DNA of 64,000 bases from JAEZBP01 sp963832725 (GCA_963832725.1 CAWHVG010000005.1:1612001-1676000), one strand, 5' to 3'. Shown: positions 17,731 through 26,002, numbered from the stretch's first letter. Notes: a model not told the origin generated them from the sequence alone. A program made the numbers and translations.

Positions 17731-20019
17731 ATGCGCGCGATGCTCGTGGGAGCGGACTTCGAGGAGAATCTCGGGCTCGGCATCTTGGCCGCGGTGCTCG
17801 AGGAAGCGGGGCACGAGGCGCAGATCGTGCCTTTCAACGTGGAGGGGGACGCCGGGCCGATCGTGCAGCGCGCGATGGCCGAGCGGCCGGAGCTGATCGG
17901 CCTCTCGATCCAGTTCCAGCACCGTGCTCACGAGTTCCTGCGGCTCGCGCGAGCGCTCCGGCGCGCCGGCTATCGGGGGCACATCACCGCCGGCGCGCAG
18001 TTCCCCACCCTGGCTTTCCGCGAGGTGCTCGAAGGCAGCTACGGCGTGGACTCGGTGGTGCTCCACGACGGCGACGAGACCATCGTCGATCTCGCGGCGG
18101 CGATCGAGCGCGGGACGCCGGTCGGCGAGGTCGACGGGCTGGCGCTGCTCAGCGACGACGGAGTCGCCTTCCGGACGGCCGAGCGCCGGATGCCCGACGA
18201 GCTCGATCGCATCCCCTTCGCCAAGCGCTACCGGCCGCACAACCGGCACATGGGCATCCCCTTCGTGCCGCTGGTCGGCGGGCGCGGCTGCTGGAGCAAG
18301 TGCAGCTACTGCTCGATCGTCGCGTTCTATCGGGACGGACGCGAGCACGGCGGCGGGCGGCTGTTCCGGATGCGCAGCCCGGAGAACGTCGCCCAGGAGA
18401 TGGCCCTGCTCTGGCATCGCGCCGGCGGCCCCTGCATCTACTGCTTCCACGACGACAACTTCACGCTGCCCAACCCGACGCGGACGCTGGAGCGCGTGCG
18501 CGCCATCCGCGCCGCGCTCGACGAGTACGGCGTCGGGCGGATTGGCATCGTCGGCAAGGCGCGGCCGGACACCATCACGCCTCAGCTGGCCAAGGACCTG
18601 GCCGAGCTCGGCGTGATCCGGCTCTACGTCGGCGTGGAGAACGCGTCGCAGCAGGGTGGGGAGAACCTCCGCCGTGGCACCCAGCAGAACCACGTCCGCG
18701 AGGCGCTCCGCTCCTGCCGCGAGGCGGGCATCTTCAACTGCTACAACCTCTTGATGTTCGAGCCGGGCGCGACGCTCGACGACCTTCACGAGAACGCCGA
18801 CTTCATCCGCGACCACGCCGCGCATCCGGTCAACTTCTGCCGCGCCGAGCCCTATCACGGCACGCCGCTGCACGTGGAGATGGCGCGCGAGCAGGACCTC
18901 GGCGGGAGCTACCTCGGCTGGAACTACCGCATCGGCGACGACCGCGCCGAGCTCGCCTTCCGCGTCTGCTCGGCCGTCTTCCGCGAGCGCAACTTCGCGC
19001 CCCGCGGCGTCGCCAACCGGTACATGGGGCTCGGCTACGCGGGCAACGTGCTGCGGCGCTTCTATCCCGGCGCGCGCGCCGAGGCGCTGCGGAAGCGCGC
19101 CTACGACCTGACCGAGGCCATCTCGCTCGACACCTCCGAGCTGCTCTATCGCGCGCTCGAGCTGGCCGAGAAGGCCGAGCTCGGCGATCCCGAGCGCTTC
19201 GAGCGGCTGACCGCCCGCCTCGCGCTCGACGTGGCCAAGCAGGACCGCCTCTGGCACGAGGCGCTGGACGAGCTCTACGGCGACATGGCGGCGTTCACGT
19301 CCGAGCCGCGCGAGGAGCCGCTGCCGGCTCCGACGCCGAAGCTGGTCAAGCTCGCGCGCAACGTGGCGCTCGGCGCGTCGATCCTGGCCGCCGCCAGCGC
19401 GAGCACCGGCTGCAGCGATTCCCACAGCGGGAGCGACGCCGGTCCCGACTCCGGCTTCGTCGTCGATCCGGTACCGATCGACGCCGGCCGCGTCGACTCC
19501 GGCTTCGTCGTCGATCCGCCGCCGCCCGACGCCGGCCGCCCCGTCGACGCGGGCCCGCCCGACGCGGGCGCGGCCGACGCCGGTCGGGACGCCGGGCCCG
19601 ACTCCGGCTTCGTCGTCGACCCGGCGCCGATCGACGGCGGCACGGCGCTGCTCGAAGAGGCCGAGGACGACGCCGCGTTCGCGGCCAACGGCAGGCTCAA
19701 GAAGCGCCTGCGGCTCATCGATCAGTGGCGCGACAGCTCGCCTCGCGAGTCGATCCGCACCCGGGATTTTCCGCTGGACGACCCGCCCGCGCCCGAGCTG
19801 GCGGCGCTTCGCGACGGAGACGTCGTCCGCGTCTCGATCCAGGGCATGAACGTGCCCTTCTCCACGCGCTGGGAATGCGACGGAGTGGTCTACGGCGACG
19901 GCCCCGAGGTCGCCTGGACGCCTCGCTCGGAGCACGACCAGCTGCGGGTCGCCGTCCGCTCGCGCGGCGGCGTGGCCGTGGTCACCCTCCGCGCCGGCGC
20001 GGTGCAGAGCTCCGCCTGA
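17731..20019 (+). CDS. B12-type radical SAM protein with lipobox and DAG-linker tail
   Basis: A 762-residue protein. Residues 1-140 match the cobalamin-binding domain of B12-dependent radical SAM enzymes, though the usual D-x-H-x-x-G is replaced by DFEENLG. The radical SAM cluster motif is GRGCWSKCSYC (C187, C191, C194), followed by the barrel up to about residue 420. After a helical region comes LGASILAAASASTGCS (C561), which reads like a lipoprotein signal, then three DSGFVVDP linkers rich in Asp, Ala, Gly and Pro, and a C-terminal beta domain with WECDGVVYGDGPEVAWTP. A cytoplasmic Fe-S enzyme joined in frame to a lipoprotein-like tail is odd; a missed gene boundary is possible, but no stop or start separates them. 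Confidence 0.8.
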   Translation: MRAMLVGADFEENLGLGILAAVLEEAGHEAQIVPFNVEGDAGPIVQRAMAERPELIGLSIQFQHRAHEFLRLARALRRAGYRGHITAGAQFPTLAFREVLEGSYGVDSVVLHDGDETIVDLAAAIERGTPVGEVDGLALLSDDGVAFRTAERRMPDELDRIPFAKRYRPHNRHMGIPFVPLVGGRGCWSKCSYCSIVAFYRDGREHGGGRLFRMRSPENVAQEMALLWHRAGGPCIYCFHDDNFTLPNPTRTLERVRAIRAALDEYGVGRIGIVGKARPDTITPQLAKDLAELGVIRLYVGVENASQQGGENLRRGTQQNHVREALRSCREAGIFNCYNLLMFEPGATLDDLHENADFIRDHAAHPVNFCRAEPYHGTPLHVEMAREQDLGGSYLGWNYRIGDDRAELAFRVCSAVFRERNFAPRGVANRYMGLGYAGNVLRRFYPGARAEALRKRAYDLTEAISLDTSELLYRALELAEKAELGDPERFERLTARLALDVAKQDRLWHEALDELYGDMAAFTSEPREEPLPAPTPKLVKLARNVALGASILAAASASTGCSDSHSGSDAGPDSGFVVDPVPIDAGRVDSGFVVDPPPPDAGRPVDAGPPDAGAADAGRDAGPDSGFVVDPAPIDGGTALLEEAEDDAAFAANGRLKKRLRLIDQWRDSSPRESIRTRDFPLDDPPAPELAALRDGDVVRVSIQGMNVPFSTRWECDGVVYGDGPEVAWTPRSEHDQLRVAVRSRGGVAVVTLRAGAVQSSA

Positions 20020-20100
20020 GGTCTGCCGCGAGAGGCAGAACGAGAAATCCGAGGGGCGCTGTCATACGGGCGGCGCCCTTCGGTCACTCAGCGGGACCGA

Positions 20101-20120
20101 GGGCGCCGGAGCAGGCGCCC
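20101..20120 (+). promoter_or_regulatory. stem-loop just upstream of the DUF4349 ribosome site
   Basis: GGGCGCC (20101-20107) pairs with GGCGCCC (20114-20120) around a six-base loop, ending three bases before the GAGGAGG ribosome site at 20124-20130. No T-run follows, so it is not a classical terminator. It could hold or shield the ribosome site. Confidence 0.4.
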
Positions 20121-20134
20121 GAAGAGGAGGTCCC

Positions 20135-20902
20135 GTGCGCTCACATTTCGCCGTTTCTCTCACCGCCCTCACGCTGCTCGCGTGCGGAGCCGAGCAGCCG
20201 CCGACCGAACCGCGCGACGGCCCCGCTCCGCGCGAGCAGGCGCGGAAGGTCGATCTGCGCGTTCGCGTCGAGCACCTCGACCGACGAACAGCGTCGCTTC
20301 GCCGCCTCACCGCGGAGCATCACGGCTACGTGTGCTCGGCCAACGTGGACGGCAGCGCGGCGCAGCTCTCGCTGCGTGTTCCGGCCGACGATCTGCCGGC
20401 GTTTCGGCGTGCAGTGCGGCGCCTCGGCGACGTGGAGCACGAGAGCGAGGAGCTCGAGGACGTGACCGCGCAGCACGCCGACACGAGCGCCCGGCTGCGC
20501 AACGCGCGCCACGAAGAAGAGCGGCTCTTGGCGCTGGTCGACCAACGAACCGGCTCCCTCGCCGACGTGCTCACGGTCGAAGAGCACCTCTCTCGCGTGC
20601 GGGAGCGGATCGAGCAGCTCGAGGCGCAGGAGAGCGCGACGCGGCACCGCGTCGAGATGGCGATCGTGCGGATCGACCTCTTCGAGCGGGAGCTCTTCTG
20701 GGAGCGGCCGGGCGAGACGCTGGCCGAGAGCGCACGCGTGGGCCTTCACGCGGTGGCGGCGGTGGCGGTCGGTGCCGCGGCGGTCGCGGCCAGCCTCGGC
20801 CCACCGGCTCTCTTCGGGCTCCTGCTCCTGGCGACGTTCGTGTCGGTCCTCCGCCGGCTCTTCCTCCGCTCGCGGCGTCGCAGCACCCATGTCGCGGGCT
20901 GA
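20135..20902 (+). CDS. DUF4349 lipoprotein
   Basis: A 255-residue protein with signal SLTALTLLACGAE and the features of DUF4349 proteins: a beta-alpha region with SLRVPADDLPAFRRAVRRLG, then EDVTAQHADTSARL, a coiled coil from about residue 110 to 180 (VDQRTGSLADVLTVEEHLS), and a C-terminal membrane segment (PALFGLLLLATFVSVLRRLF). It is thus held at the membrane at both ends. GTG at 20135 has GAGGAGG five bases before it. DUF4349 proteins have no proven biochemical role; an envelope function is likely. Confidence 0.82.
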   Translation: MRSHFAVSLTALTLLACGAEQPPTEPRDGPAPREQARKVDLRVRVEHLDRRTASLRRLTAEHHGYVCSANVDGSAAQLSLRVPADDLPAFRRAVRRLGDVEHESEELEDVTAQHADTSARLRNARHEEERLLALVDQRTGSLADVLTVEEHLSRVRERIEQLEAQESATRHRVEMAIVRIDLFERELFWERPGETLAESARVGLHAVAAVAVGAAAVAASLGPPALFGLLLLATFVSVLRRLFLRSRRRSTHVAG

Positions 20903-20925
20903 GATCGGCTCGCTGCTGCCAGTCC

Positions 20926-21052
20926 CGGCCCGAACTCCGTTGCGGGCTTCGTGCAAGTAGTACGACCCCTCCACTTCGTTCGGGCCTCCGGGTACCGAAC
21001 ACCCGAAGTCCCCGCTCCGGCGTCGCCGCGAGACAGCAACGGACTTCGGGCC
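20926..21052. repeat. long inverted repeat upstream of the ECF sigma gene
   Basis: GGCCCGAACTCCGTTGC (20927-20943) is the inverse of GCAACGGACTTCGGGCC (21036-21052) with one mismatch in 17. A second, shorter inverted pair (ACTTCG..CGGG near 20973-20984 and CCCGAAGT at 21002-21009) lies inside. The nested structure sits directly before the ECF sigma gene and could be a regulatory hairpin or a remnant of a small palindromic element. Confidence 0.55.
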
Positions 21053-21086
21053 TTTCGGTACTATTCGAACGCGAGCACGAACGGCG

Positions 21087-21584
21087 ATGGAGGCGGGCAC
21101 CCACGACGAGCGCTGGCGCGCGATCGAGGCGATGCACCCGGCGAGCTTCGCCTGGGCCCGCGCGTGCGCCGTGGATCCGGACGACGCAGAGGACATCATG
21201 CAGACCGTGTACGAGAAGGTGCTGAGCGGCCGCGCGCGCTTCGGGGGTCGGTCCAGCCTCAAGACCTGGCTCTTCGGGGTGATCCGCTTGACCGCGCTCG
21301 AGCACCGTCGCCGCGGGCTCCTGCGAGCGCTGCGGCTCGTGCCGATGACCCGAGAGCCGGCCGTGCAGCCGGCCATGCGCGACGACGCGAGCACGCTGAT
21401 TCGGGCGCTCGCCCAGCTTCCGGCCCGACAGCGGGAGGTGCTGCACTTGGTGTTCTACGAAGACCTCACGGTGAACGAAGCGGCGGCGACGATGGGCGTG
21501 TCGGCCGGCTCCGCGAGGACGCACTACGACCGCGGGAAGAAGCGCCTCCGAGCCCTGCTCACGGAGGCGGGAGAAGACCGATGA
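21087..21584 (+). CDS. ECF RNA polymerase sigma factor
   Basis: A 165-residue ECF sigma factor with only regions 2 and 4. Region 2 is visible as PDDAEDIMQTVYEKVL and SSLKTWLFGVIRLTALEHRRR; region 4 as LPARQREVLHLVFYEDLTVNEAAATMGVSAGSARTH (broken here across its helix-turn-helix, LTVNEAAATMGVSAGS). The stop overlaps the next start by ATGA at 21581-21584, so the sigma factor and its neighbours are translationally coupled. The two following genes look like its membrane anti-sigma and periplasmic sensor, so it probably responds to an envelope or metal signal. Confidence 0.9.
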   Translation: MEAGTHDERWRAIEAMHPASFAWARACAVDPDDAEDIMQTVYEKVLSGRARFGGRSSLKTWLFGVIRLTALEHRRRGLLRALRLVPMTREPAVQPAMRDDASTLIRALAQLPARQREVLHLVFYEDLTVNEAAATMGVSAGSARTHYDRGKKRLRALLTEAGEDR

Positions 21585-21901
21585 ACGACGACGACACCGA
21601 GCTCCGGCGGGCCTTCGGCGCCCTTCGAGCCGACGACGAACGGAACGCGCCCGCCTTCGCCGCGTCGGTGATCGCCGCGCGCGCCGCCCTCCGAGCACGA
21701 CGGGAGGGCCGCCGCCGAACGCTGGTCGGAGCGGCGCTGGTGACAGCCGCCGCGGCGGCCCTCCTGCTTGCGCTCGTTCGCCCGCAGCCGGCACCGCTCC
21801 CGGAGCTCCCCTCGCCCGAGCCGCTCGCGTTCCTCTCCCGTCCGCCCAGCACGAGCGTCTTCGGCGGTGAGCCGCTCGGCGTCGAGGAGAACGTTCGATG
21901 A
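21581..21901 (+). CDS. small single-pass membrane protein, probable anti-sigma factor
   Basis: A 106-residue protein with an acidic/charged N-terminal 40 residues, one membrane helix (TLVGAALVTAAAAALLLALV) and a Pro-rich outer tail. No zinc-binding anti-sigma motif is seen, but size, topology and position between an ECF sigma gene and a Spy/CnrX-like gene match the short anti-sigma CnrY type. Start and stop both overlap the neighbours by ATGA. The role is inferred from context. Confidence 0.7.
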   Translation: MNDDDTELRRAFGALRADDERNAPAFAASVIAARAALRARREGRRRTLVGAALVTAAAAALLLALVRPQPAPLPELPSPEPLAFLSRPPSTSVFGGEPLGVEENVR

Positions 21902-22362
21902 CGCACCGAGCATGGTTGGGCATGATGGCGATGGTCGCGCTGAGCGCGTGCGCAGCGGAAGCACCACCCGAGCCGGTGCGCGAAGCCACGCAGCGAGAGG
22001 CGCCGGCGCGGGGCGGCAGCGTGGAGAGCAACAGCGTGGAGGCCCAGCTCTACCCGGCCGAGCTGGTGATGGCGCAGCAAGCCGCGATCGGGCTCGATGA
22101 CGCGCAGGCCGACGCCATCCGAGCCGAGCTGCAGCGAGCTCAGCAGGAGCTGGTCGATGCCGAGTGGTCGCTCGCGCGCGACCGCGAAGCGCTCACCTCG
22201 CAGCTGGCGCACGAACGGGTCGACGAGGCGGCCGCGCTCGAGGCGGCCGACCGCGTGCTCGCCGGCGAGACGGCCGTCAAGCGCGTTCACCTCCGCTTGC
22301 TGCTGCGGATCAAGAATCGGCTCACGGCCGAGCAGCAGCATCGCCTCGACGCGCTGCGCTGA
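21898..22362 (+). CDS. periplasmic Spy/CnrX-like sensor lipoprotein
   Basis: A 154-residue lipoprotein (signal MMAMVALSACAAE) whose mature part is a long helical hairpin: LYPAELVMAQQAAIGLDDAQ, a central coiled coil, and a second stretch LLLRIKNRLTAEQQHRLDAL. The L-T-x-x-Q element and overall layout are those of the Spy/CpxP/CnrX/ZraP family, which sense metals or misfolded protein in the periplasm. It overlaps the previous gene by ATGA and completes a sigma, anti-sigma, sensor operon. Confidence 0.75.
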   Translation: MTHRAWLGMMAMVALSACAAEAPPEPVREATQREAPARGGSVESNSVEAQLYPAELVMAQQAAIGLDDAQADAIRAELQRAQQELVDAEWSLARDREALTSQLAHERVDEAAALEAADRVLAGETAVKRVHLRLLLRIKNRLTAEQQHRLDALR

Positions 22363-22369
22363 CGGAGCG

Positions 22370-22445
22370 GACGGTCGAGCGCTGACGGTCGAGCGCTGAC
22401 GGTCGAGCGCTGACGGTCGAGCGCTCGACGGTCGAGCGCTGACGG
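22370..22445. repeat. 14 bp tandem repeat after the sigma operon
   Basis: The unit GACGGTCGAGCGCT is repeated at 22370, 22384, 22398 and 22412, then after one extra C at 22427, with a partial sixth copy. Each unit contains the palindrome AGCGCT. The block begins eight bases after the stop of the sensor gene and lies before a convergent gene end. Confidence 0.85.
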
Positions 22446-22551
22446 AGGAGAGCGCAGCCAGCGCGCCGGCCCCCATCCCGGCGCGCTGACTGCGCGCGGC
22501 ACGCTACCCCGGCCGAACCCGGCTCGGGACCGGCCCCCTGCGCGCCGTCGG

Positions 22552-23025
22552 CTACTGTTGCTGCCCTGTTGCCAGGTCGCGGTTCTGCTGGCCCTGTTGC
22601 TGCGTGCCGTACTGGCCCGACGCCGGCTGCCGACCCGCACCGGCCTGCTGCCGACCCGCACCGGCCTGCTGCTGCCCCCCCATGCCCTGGTTGCTCTCGC
22701 CCTGCGGCATGGCCTCGTTGTGCTGCTGCTCGGACATGCCCCGCTGGCCGGCGCTGGCCTGCCGACCCTGCCGGTCGGCGCTGGCCTGCTGACCCTGCTC
22801 GATCTCGCCTGGCTTGCCGCTCGGGGTCCGGATGTTCTGCCCCTGCTCGTCGCCGGTTGCGCTCTGCCCCTCCTCGCCCTGCGGCGTCGGCTGGGCTTGC
22901 TCGTCCTCGTTCCAGCCTTCCTCGTCCTTTTGGCCGCACCCGATCAACGTCGGAGCTGCGACGAGGCCGAGGACACCGACCCAGCGCACCATTTTGCCCG
23001 TGTGTCCCGAAAAAACGCGCATCAT
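22552..23025 (-). CDS. Gln/Gly-rich low-complexity lipoprotein
   Basis: A 157-residue protein. MMRVFSG opens a signal ending VAAPTLIGC, giving a lipidated cysteine near residue 28. The rest is low-complexity, dominated by Gln, Gly, Glu and Ala (QQAGAGRQ repeated), and is predicted to be unstructured. A GGGAG ribosome site precedes the double ATG at 23023-23025. The N-terminal part VRWVGVLGLVAAP resembles that of the divergent Gln-rich protein at 23472, suggesting a shared origin. Role unknown; such proteins may form extracellular matrix or aggregates. Confidence 0.7.
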   Translation of the reverse strand: MMRVFSGHTGKMVRWVGVLGLVAAPTLIGCGQKDEEGWNEDEQAQPTPQGEEGQSATGDEQGQNIRTPSGKPGEIEQGQQASADRQGRQASAGQRGMSEQQHNEAMPQGESNQGMGGQQQAGAGRQQAGAGRQPASGQYGTQQQGQQNRDLATGQQQ

Positions 23026-23471
23026 TATCTCCCAATCATCTGTTTGAATGGCCCCACGCCATTCGATGCGAGGCTCTCCGACCTCGGCCACGCCCTACCT
23101 CTGTGCAACCGCCGTTCCCAATTCGGTAGTCGTGTTCCACGGACAGACTCGGGGCAGCGACCAACATGCCTCGGCACCAGCCTGTCCGTCTGCGGCACCC
23201 TGGCTTGTCACGCGGCACGCGACATCGGGACGCTTCGGTCGAGCCGCTGCTGCCCATGGGATCGACGGCACGTCGTGCGCTCTGTTGGCGGGTCCCCGCA
23301 AGGGGATAGGGCTCACCGTAGAGGGTCGCGGCACTTCGAGCCAAAACCGAAGCTCAAACGGATAACCGCCGACACGCCCGAGACATGCAAAACGCACGTG
23401 TCGCAGCGACCTGTTGTGCCACACGCACCCTCGTACCGATCGAACACACGAAGAAACCATCAAGGAGAACG
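23026..23471. other. divergent intergenic region between two Gln-rich genes
   Basis: This 446-base region carries the promoters of both Gln/Gly-rich exported proteins. It is visibly less GC-rich than the coding parts. No long inverted repeat, T-run hairpin or plausible reading frame was found. Confidence 0.45.
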
Positions 23472-24311
23472 ATGATGAAAAGCCTCGATACGAATTACGT
23501 GGCCCGCTGGGTCGGAGCGATCGCCGTGGCGGCAGCACCGGCGCTGGTGAGCGCGCCCGCCTGGGCACAGAGTCACACTCAGCAGCAGGACGAGAGCGGG
23601 CAGATGCAGGGCGCCCACGGCGAGCAGGGGAGCCGCACCCAGCAGGGTCACGAGGGCAGTGCCGCTCAGGGCAGTGCCGCTCAGGGCAGCCAGCAGGAGG
23701 GCAGTCACGCTCAGGGCAGCGAGCAGCAGGGCACCCAACAGCGGTCCGGCGAGCACGACAGCTGGCTCGGCGGTGAGTCGGACGACGGCGCGATGAACGA
23801 GCGGGGCGAGAAGACGCCCGCGCAGAAGCAGGGCCAGCAGGAGACGGGGAGCAGCCGTTCGAACCAGGGCTCCATGCAGCACGGCGAGTCGCAGGGGAAC
23901 GCCCAGGGACAGCATTCCCAGGCGCAGCATTCCCAGGGACAGCATTCCCGGGAACAGGGAGCGCAGGGCATGCAGCATCCGCAGGGCCAGCAGCCGCACC
24001 CGCAGGGGCAGGGCACGCAGGGCCAGCAGCAGCATCGAAGCTCGACCGGCAGCTCCGGCAAGCAGGCCGGTGAGGCGACCCCGGAGGGCTCGAAGGATCC
24101 GCAGCACTCCGGCGAAAGCGCCATGACCAATCAGGAGCGCGGCCAGCAGGAGCACGCGCAGGCCGGCGAGCAGGGCGCGGGCAGTCAGGCCGGTGCGTCG
24201 CAGGCCGACAGCGAGCGTCACCAGCAGCAGGCCACTGGCGAGCAGCGTGAGCCGCAGCAGCATCAGGCCAGCCGCTCGCCGAACGCCGAGCGCCAGCAAG
24301 CCGGGACCTGA
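23472..24311 (+). CDS. secreted Gln/Gly/His-rich low-complexity protein
   Basis: A 279-residue protein with a classical signal peptide (AIAVAAAPALVSAPAWAQS, cleavage after AWA) and a mature part made almost wholly of Gln, Gly, Ser, His, Glu and Ala. Short repeats such as GSAAQGSAAQGSQQ and GQHSQAQHSQGQHS are visible. An AAGGAG ribosome site lies at 23462-23467 before the ATG pair. The signal resembles that of the Gln-rich lipoprotein at 22552. No enzyme motif is seen. Matrix, adhesin-like or cold/desiccation-protective roles are possible but not shown. Confidence 0.75.
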   Translation: MMKSLDTNYVARWVGAIAVAAAPALVSAPAWAQSHTQQQDESGQMQGAHGEQGSRTQQGHEGSAAQGSAAQGSQQEGSHAQGSEQQGTQQRSGEHDSWLGGESDDGAMNERGEKTPAQKQGQQETGSSRSNQGSMQHGESQGNAQGQHSQAQHSQGQHSREQGAQGMQHPQGQQPHPQGQGTQGQQQHRSSTGSSGKQAGEATPEGSKDPQHSGESAMTNQERGQQEHAQAGEQGAGSQAGASQADSERHQQQATGEQREPQQHQASRSPNAERQQAGT

Positions 24312-24332
24312 AACCGGCGTCGAAGGTGCTCG

Positions 24333-24369
24333 GAGAGCGGTCGCTCCGCACGTCGGGGCGGCCGCTCTC
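24333..24369 (+). terminator. hairpin after the Gln-rich gene
   Basis: GAGAGCGG (24333-24340) pairs with CCGCTCTC (24362-24369), and the inner CGCTCC/GGGGCG can extend the stem. It starts 22 bases after the stop at 24311. No T-run follows, so termination here would be weak or factor-assisted. Confidence 0.4.
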
Positions 24370-24669
24370 ACGTCCGTCCGCGGCGGGAGGCCCGAGCGGT
24401 GGAACCGTTACGCGGAGGTAGCTCCCGAAGATGCCCGGAGCGCGGCACGCGTCGCTCGGTTTGGGCACGATTCCGGCGATGGGTCTCACCGCCGCGTAAC
24501 ACGCGCTCCCACGGCCCCTGGCTTCTCCGCGGGCGTTCGAAGGCGGCGCGCTACCGCGCGGTAACGGCGCCCGCCGACCGCTCTTCCGATGGCGGGCGGA
24601 CGACGCGCGGCATGCACGTTGCGAAGGGCCGCGAGCCGAATGGAGTCGCAAAGCGTGGGGGAGGGGATC
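24370..24669. other. intergenic region upstream of the Hsp20 gene
   Basis: About 300 bases lie between the hairpin after the Gln-rich gene and the chosen Hsp20 start. Frames through this region are arginine-rich and unconvincing. In-frame ATG codons at 24589 and 24640 are alternative Hsp20 starts but lack a ribosome site. Confidence 0.4.
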
Positions 24670-25158
24670 GTGAACGCGAACGCCGAGGACCAGATCGACG
24701 GCCTCAGCCGGCACGTCGAGGGCGCACCTCGATCGGTCACTCCGCGCGCGGCGCCGCTCGCAGCAGCGCGCACGGGCGAGCGTCGATCCGACGAGGCGGC
24801 GAACGCTCCCCGAGAGGCGGCGCTCAGCGCACCGGAATGGACTGCGCAGCTCGCTCCGCTGTCGATCTGGCGGGAAGGCGAGCGCTACCTCGTCTGCATC
24901 GACCTGCCCGGCGTCCCGCGCGACCGCATCCGGGTGACCCTCTTCGCCGACCGGGTCGAGGTGACGGCGGAGCGCGCGGATCCCCGCGGGCACGGTGCCC
25001 GGCTCGTGTGGGGCGAGCCCTCGAGCACGCACTTCCGGCGCGTGATCCCCTTGCCGGCCGGAACGGCGGGCGCCGACGTCCGCGCGGAGGCGAGAGACGG
25101 AACGATCGAGCTCTCGGTTCCGGCTGCGCCGCGCAGGCGTGCGCTCCCCGTCCGTTGA
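24670..25158 (+). CDS. Hsp20/alpha-crystallin family small heat-shock protein
   Basis: The C-terminal 100 residues form an alpha-crystallin domain: YLVCIDLPGVPRDRIRVTL, DRVEVTAERAD, FRRVIPLPAGTAGADVRAEA and DGTIELSVPA, which is the characteristic strand order with the G-T-I-E-L near the end. Such proteins hold unfolded proteins as ATP-independent chaperones. GTG at 24670 was chosen for the strong GGGGGAGGGG ribosome site just before it, giving 162 residues with a disordered N-terminal arm; ATG 24640 is the alternative. The gene lies among low-complexity proteins, whose aggregation it might counter (inference). Confidence 0.82.
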   Translation: MNANAEDQIDGLSRHVEGAPRSVTPRAAPLAAARTGERRSDEAANAPREAALSAPEWTAQLAPLSIWREGERYLVCIDLPGVPRDRIRVTLFADRVEVTAERADPRGHGARLVWGEPSSTHFRRVIPLPAGTAGADVRAEARDGTIELSVPAAPRRRALPVR

Positions 25159-25276
25159 CGAGGACTGCTTCGATGTCGCGGCACCGTTCTGCGAACCGGC
25201 CGAGAGTGTCGGGTCGCGGTGCCGCTCGAGTGCGCGAGGCGCACTCAATCCAACACCAGGAACGAGGGAAACGACG

Positions 25277-25825
25277 ATGGAAGCCAAGGTCGACGTCCGC
25301 AAGCTGCAGCTCCTCAACGACCGCATCATCCAGACGCTGGAGGCGCTGAACCAGGTTCGGGTCTCGGTTCACGGCATCGGCCAGATGCCCTACGCATCCC
25401 ATCCGCAGCAGAACGGGCTCGGGCACACCAGCGCACCGCCGCCCTACGGCACGAACGGCTCGATGGGACCGGCGCAGATGGGCTGGCCCCAGCCGGGCCA
25501 CCCCCTGAGCAACCAGCCGCCCTACGGCGCGAACATCGGGTCCTTCGGTCCCGCGTCGGGCTTCTCTCACAGCCCGTTCGCGGGCCCGCAGGTCGCCGCG
25601 TGGCAACCTCAGCCGAGCTGGCAGTCGCCCGCCGCGGCGTTCCACGGACCCTCGCCAATCTCGGCGTGGGGCGCGCCCTACGGATCGCAGTACGGCACGC
25701 CGACGAACGGGCTCTCGCACAGCTCGCCCTACTACTACGAGGAGATGGAGCGCCGGGCCGCCGAGCAGCGGGCGAGCGACCCGGGCCGGCTCCTGCAGAG
25801 CTTCCCCTACGGCACCTACGTCTGA
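25277..25825 (+). CDS. Pro/Gly/Ser/Tyr-rich protein, unknown
   Basis: A 182-residue protein. The first 30 residues form a charged helix (KVDVRKLQLLNDRIIQTLEA); the rest is low-complexity with many aromatic residues (PPYGTNGSMG, PPYGANIGSFG, SPYYYEEMERR). There is no signal peptide, so it would be cytoplasmic unless exported otherwise. The aromatic, Pro/Gly/Gln-rich composition resembles proteins that phase-separate. It is 118 bases downstream of Hsp20 and may share its transcript. Family not recognised. Confidence 0.65.
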   Translation: MEAKVDVRKLQLLNDRIIQTLEALNQVRVSVHGIGQMPYASHPQQNGLGHTSAPPPYGTNGSMGPAQMGWPQPGHPLSNQPPYGANIGSFGPASGFSHSPFAGPQVAAWQPQPSWQSPAAAFHGPSPISAWGAPYGSQYGTPTNGLSHSSPYYYEEMERRAAEQRASDPGRLLQSFPYGTYV

Positions 25826-26002
25826 GAGTGGATACTCGCGTGAGTCGCGTCGCGAGGGCGCGGATGACGCCGTCAGGACGGCGCGCGCCCGCAAGGCCAA
25901 TCGAGCGGTAGCTCACCCCCGATTCGGCGCGAACGCGACGCTCAGAATCAGACGCCTCCGCGAGCTGCGTTGCATGCGCGGCGCAGCTCGCGGCCGGCTC
26001 GC

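Noticed and set aside
19440..19640. DSGFVVDP repeats as a separate precursor peptide gene
   Set aside because: They are in frame with the radical SAM protein with no internal start signal; reported instead as a tail of that protein.
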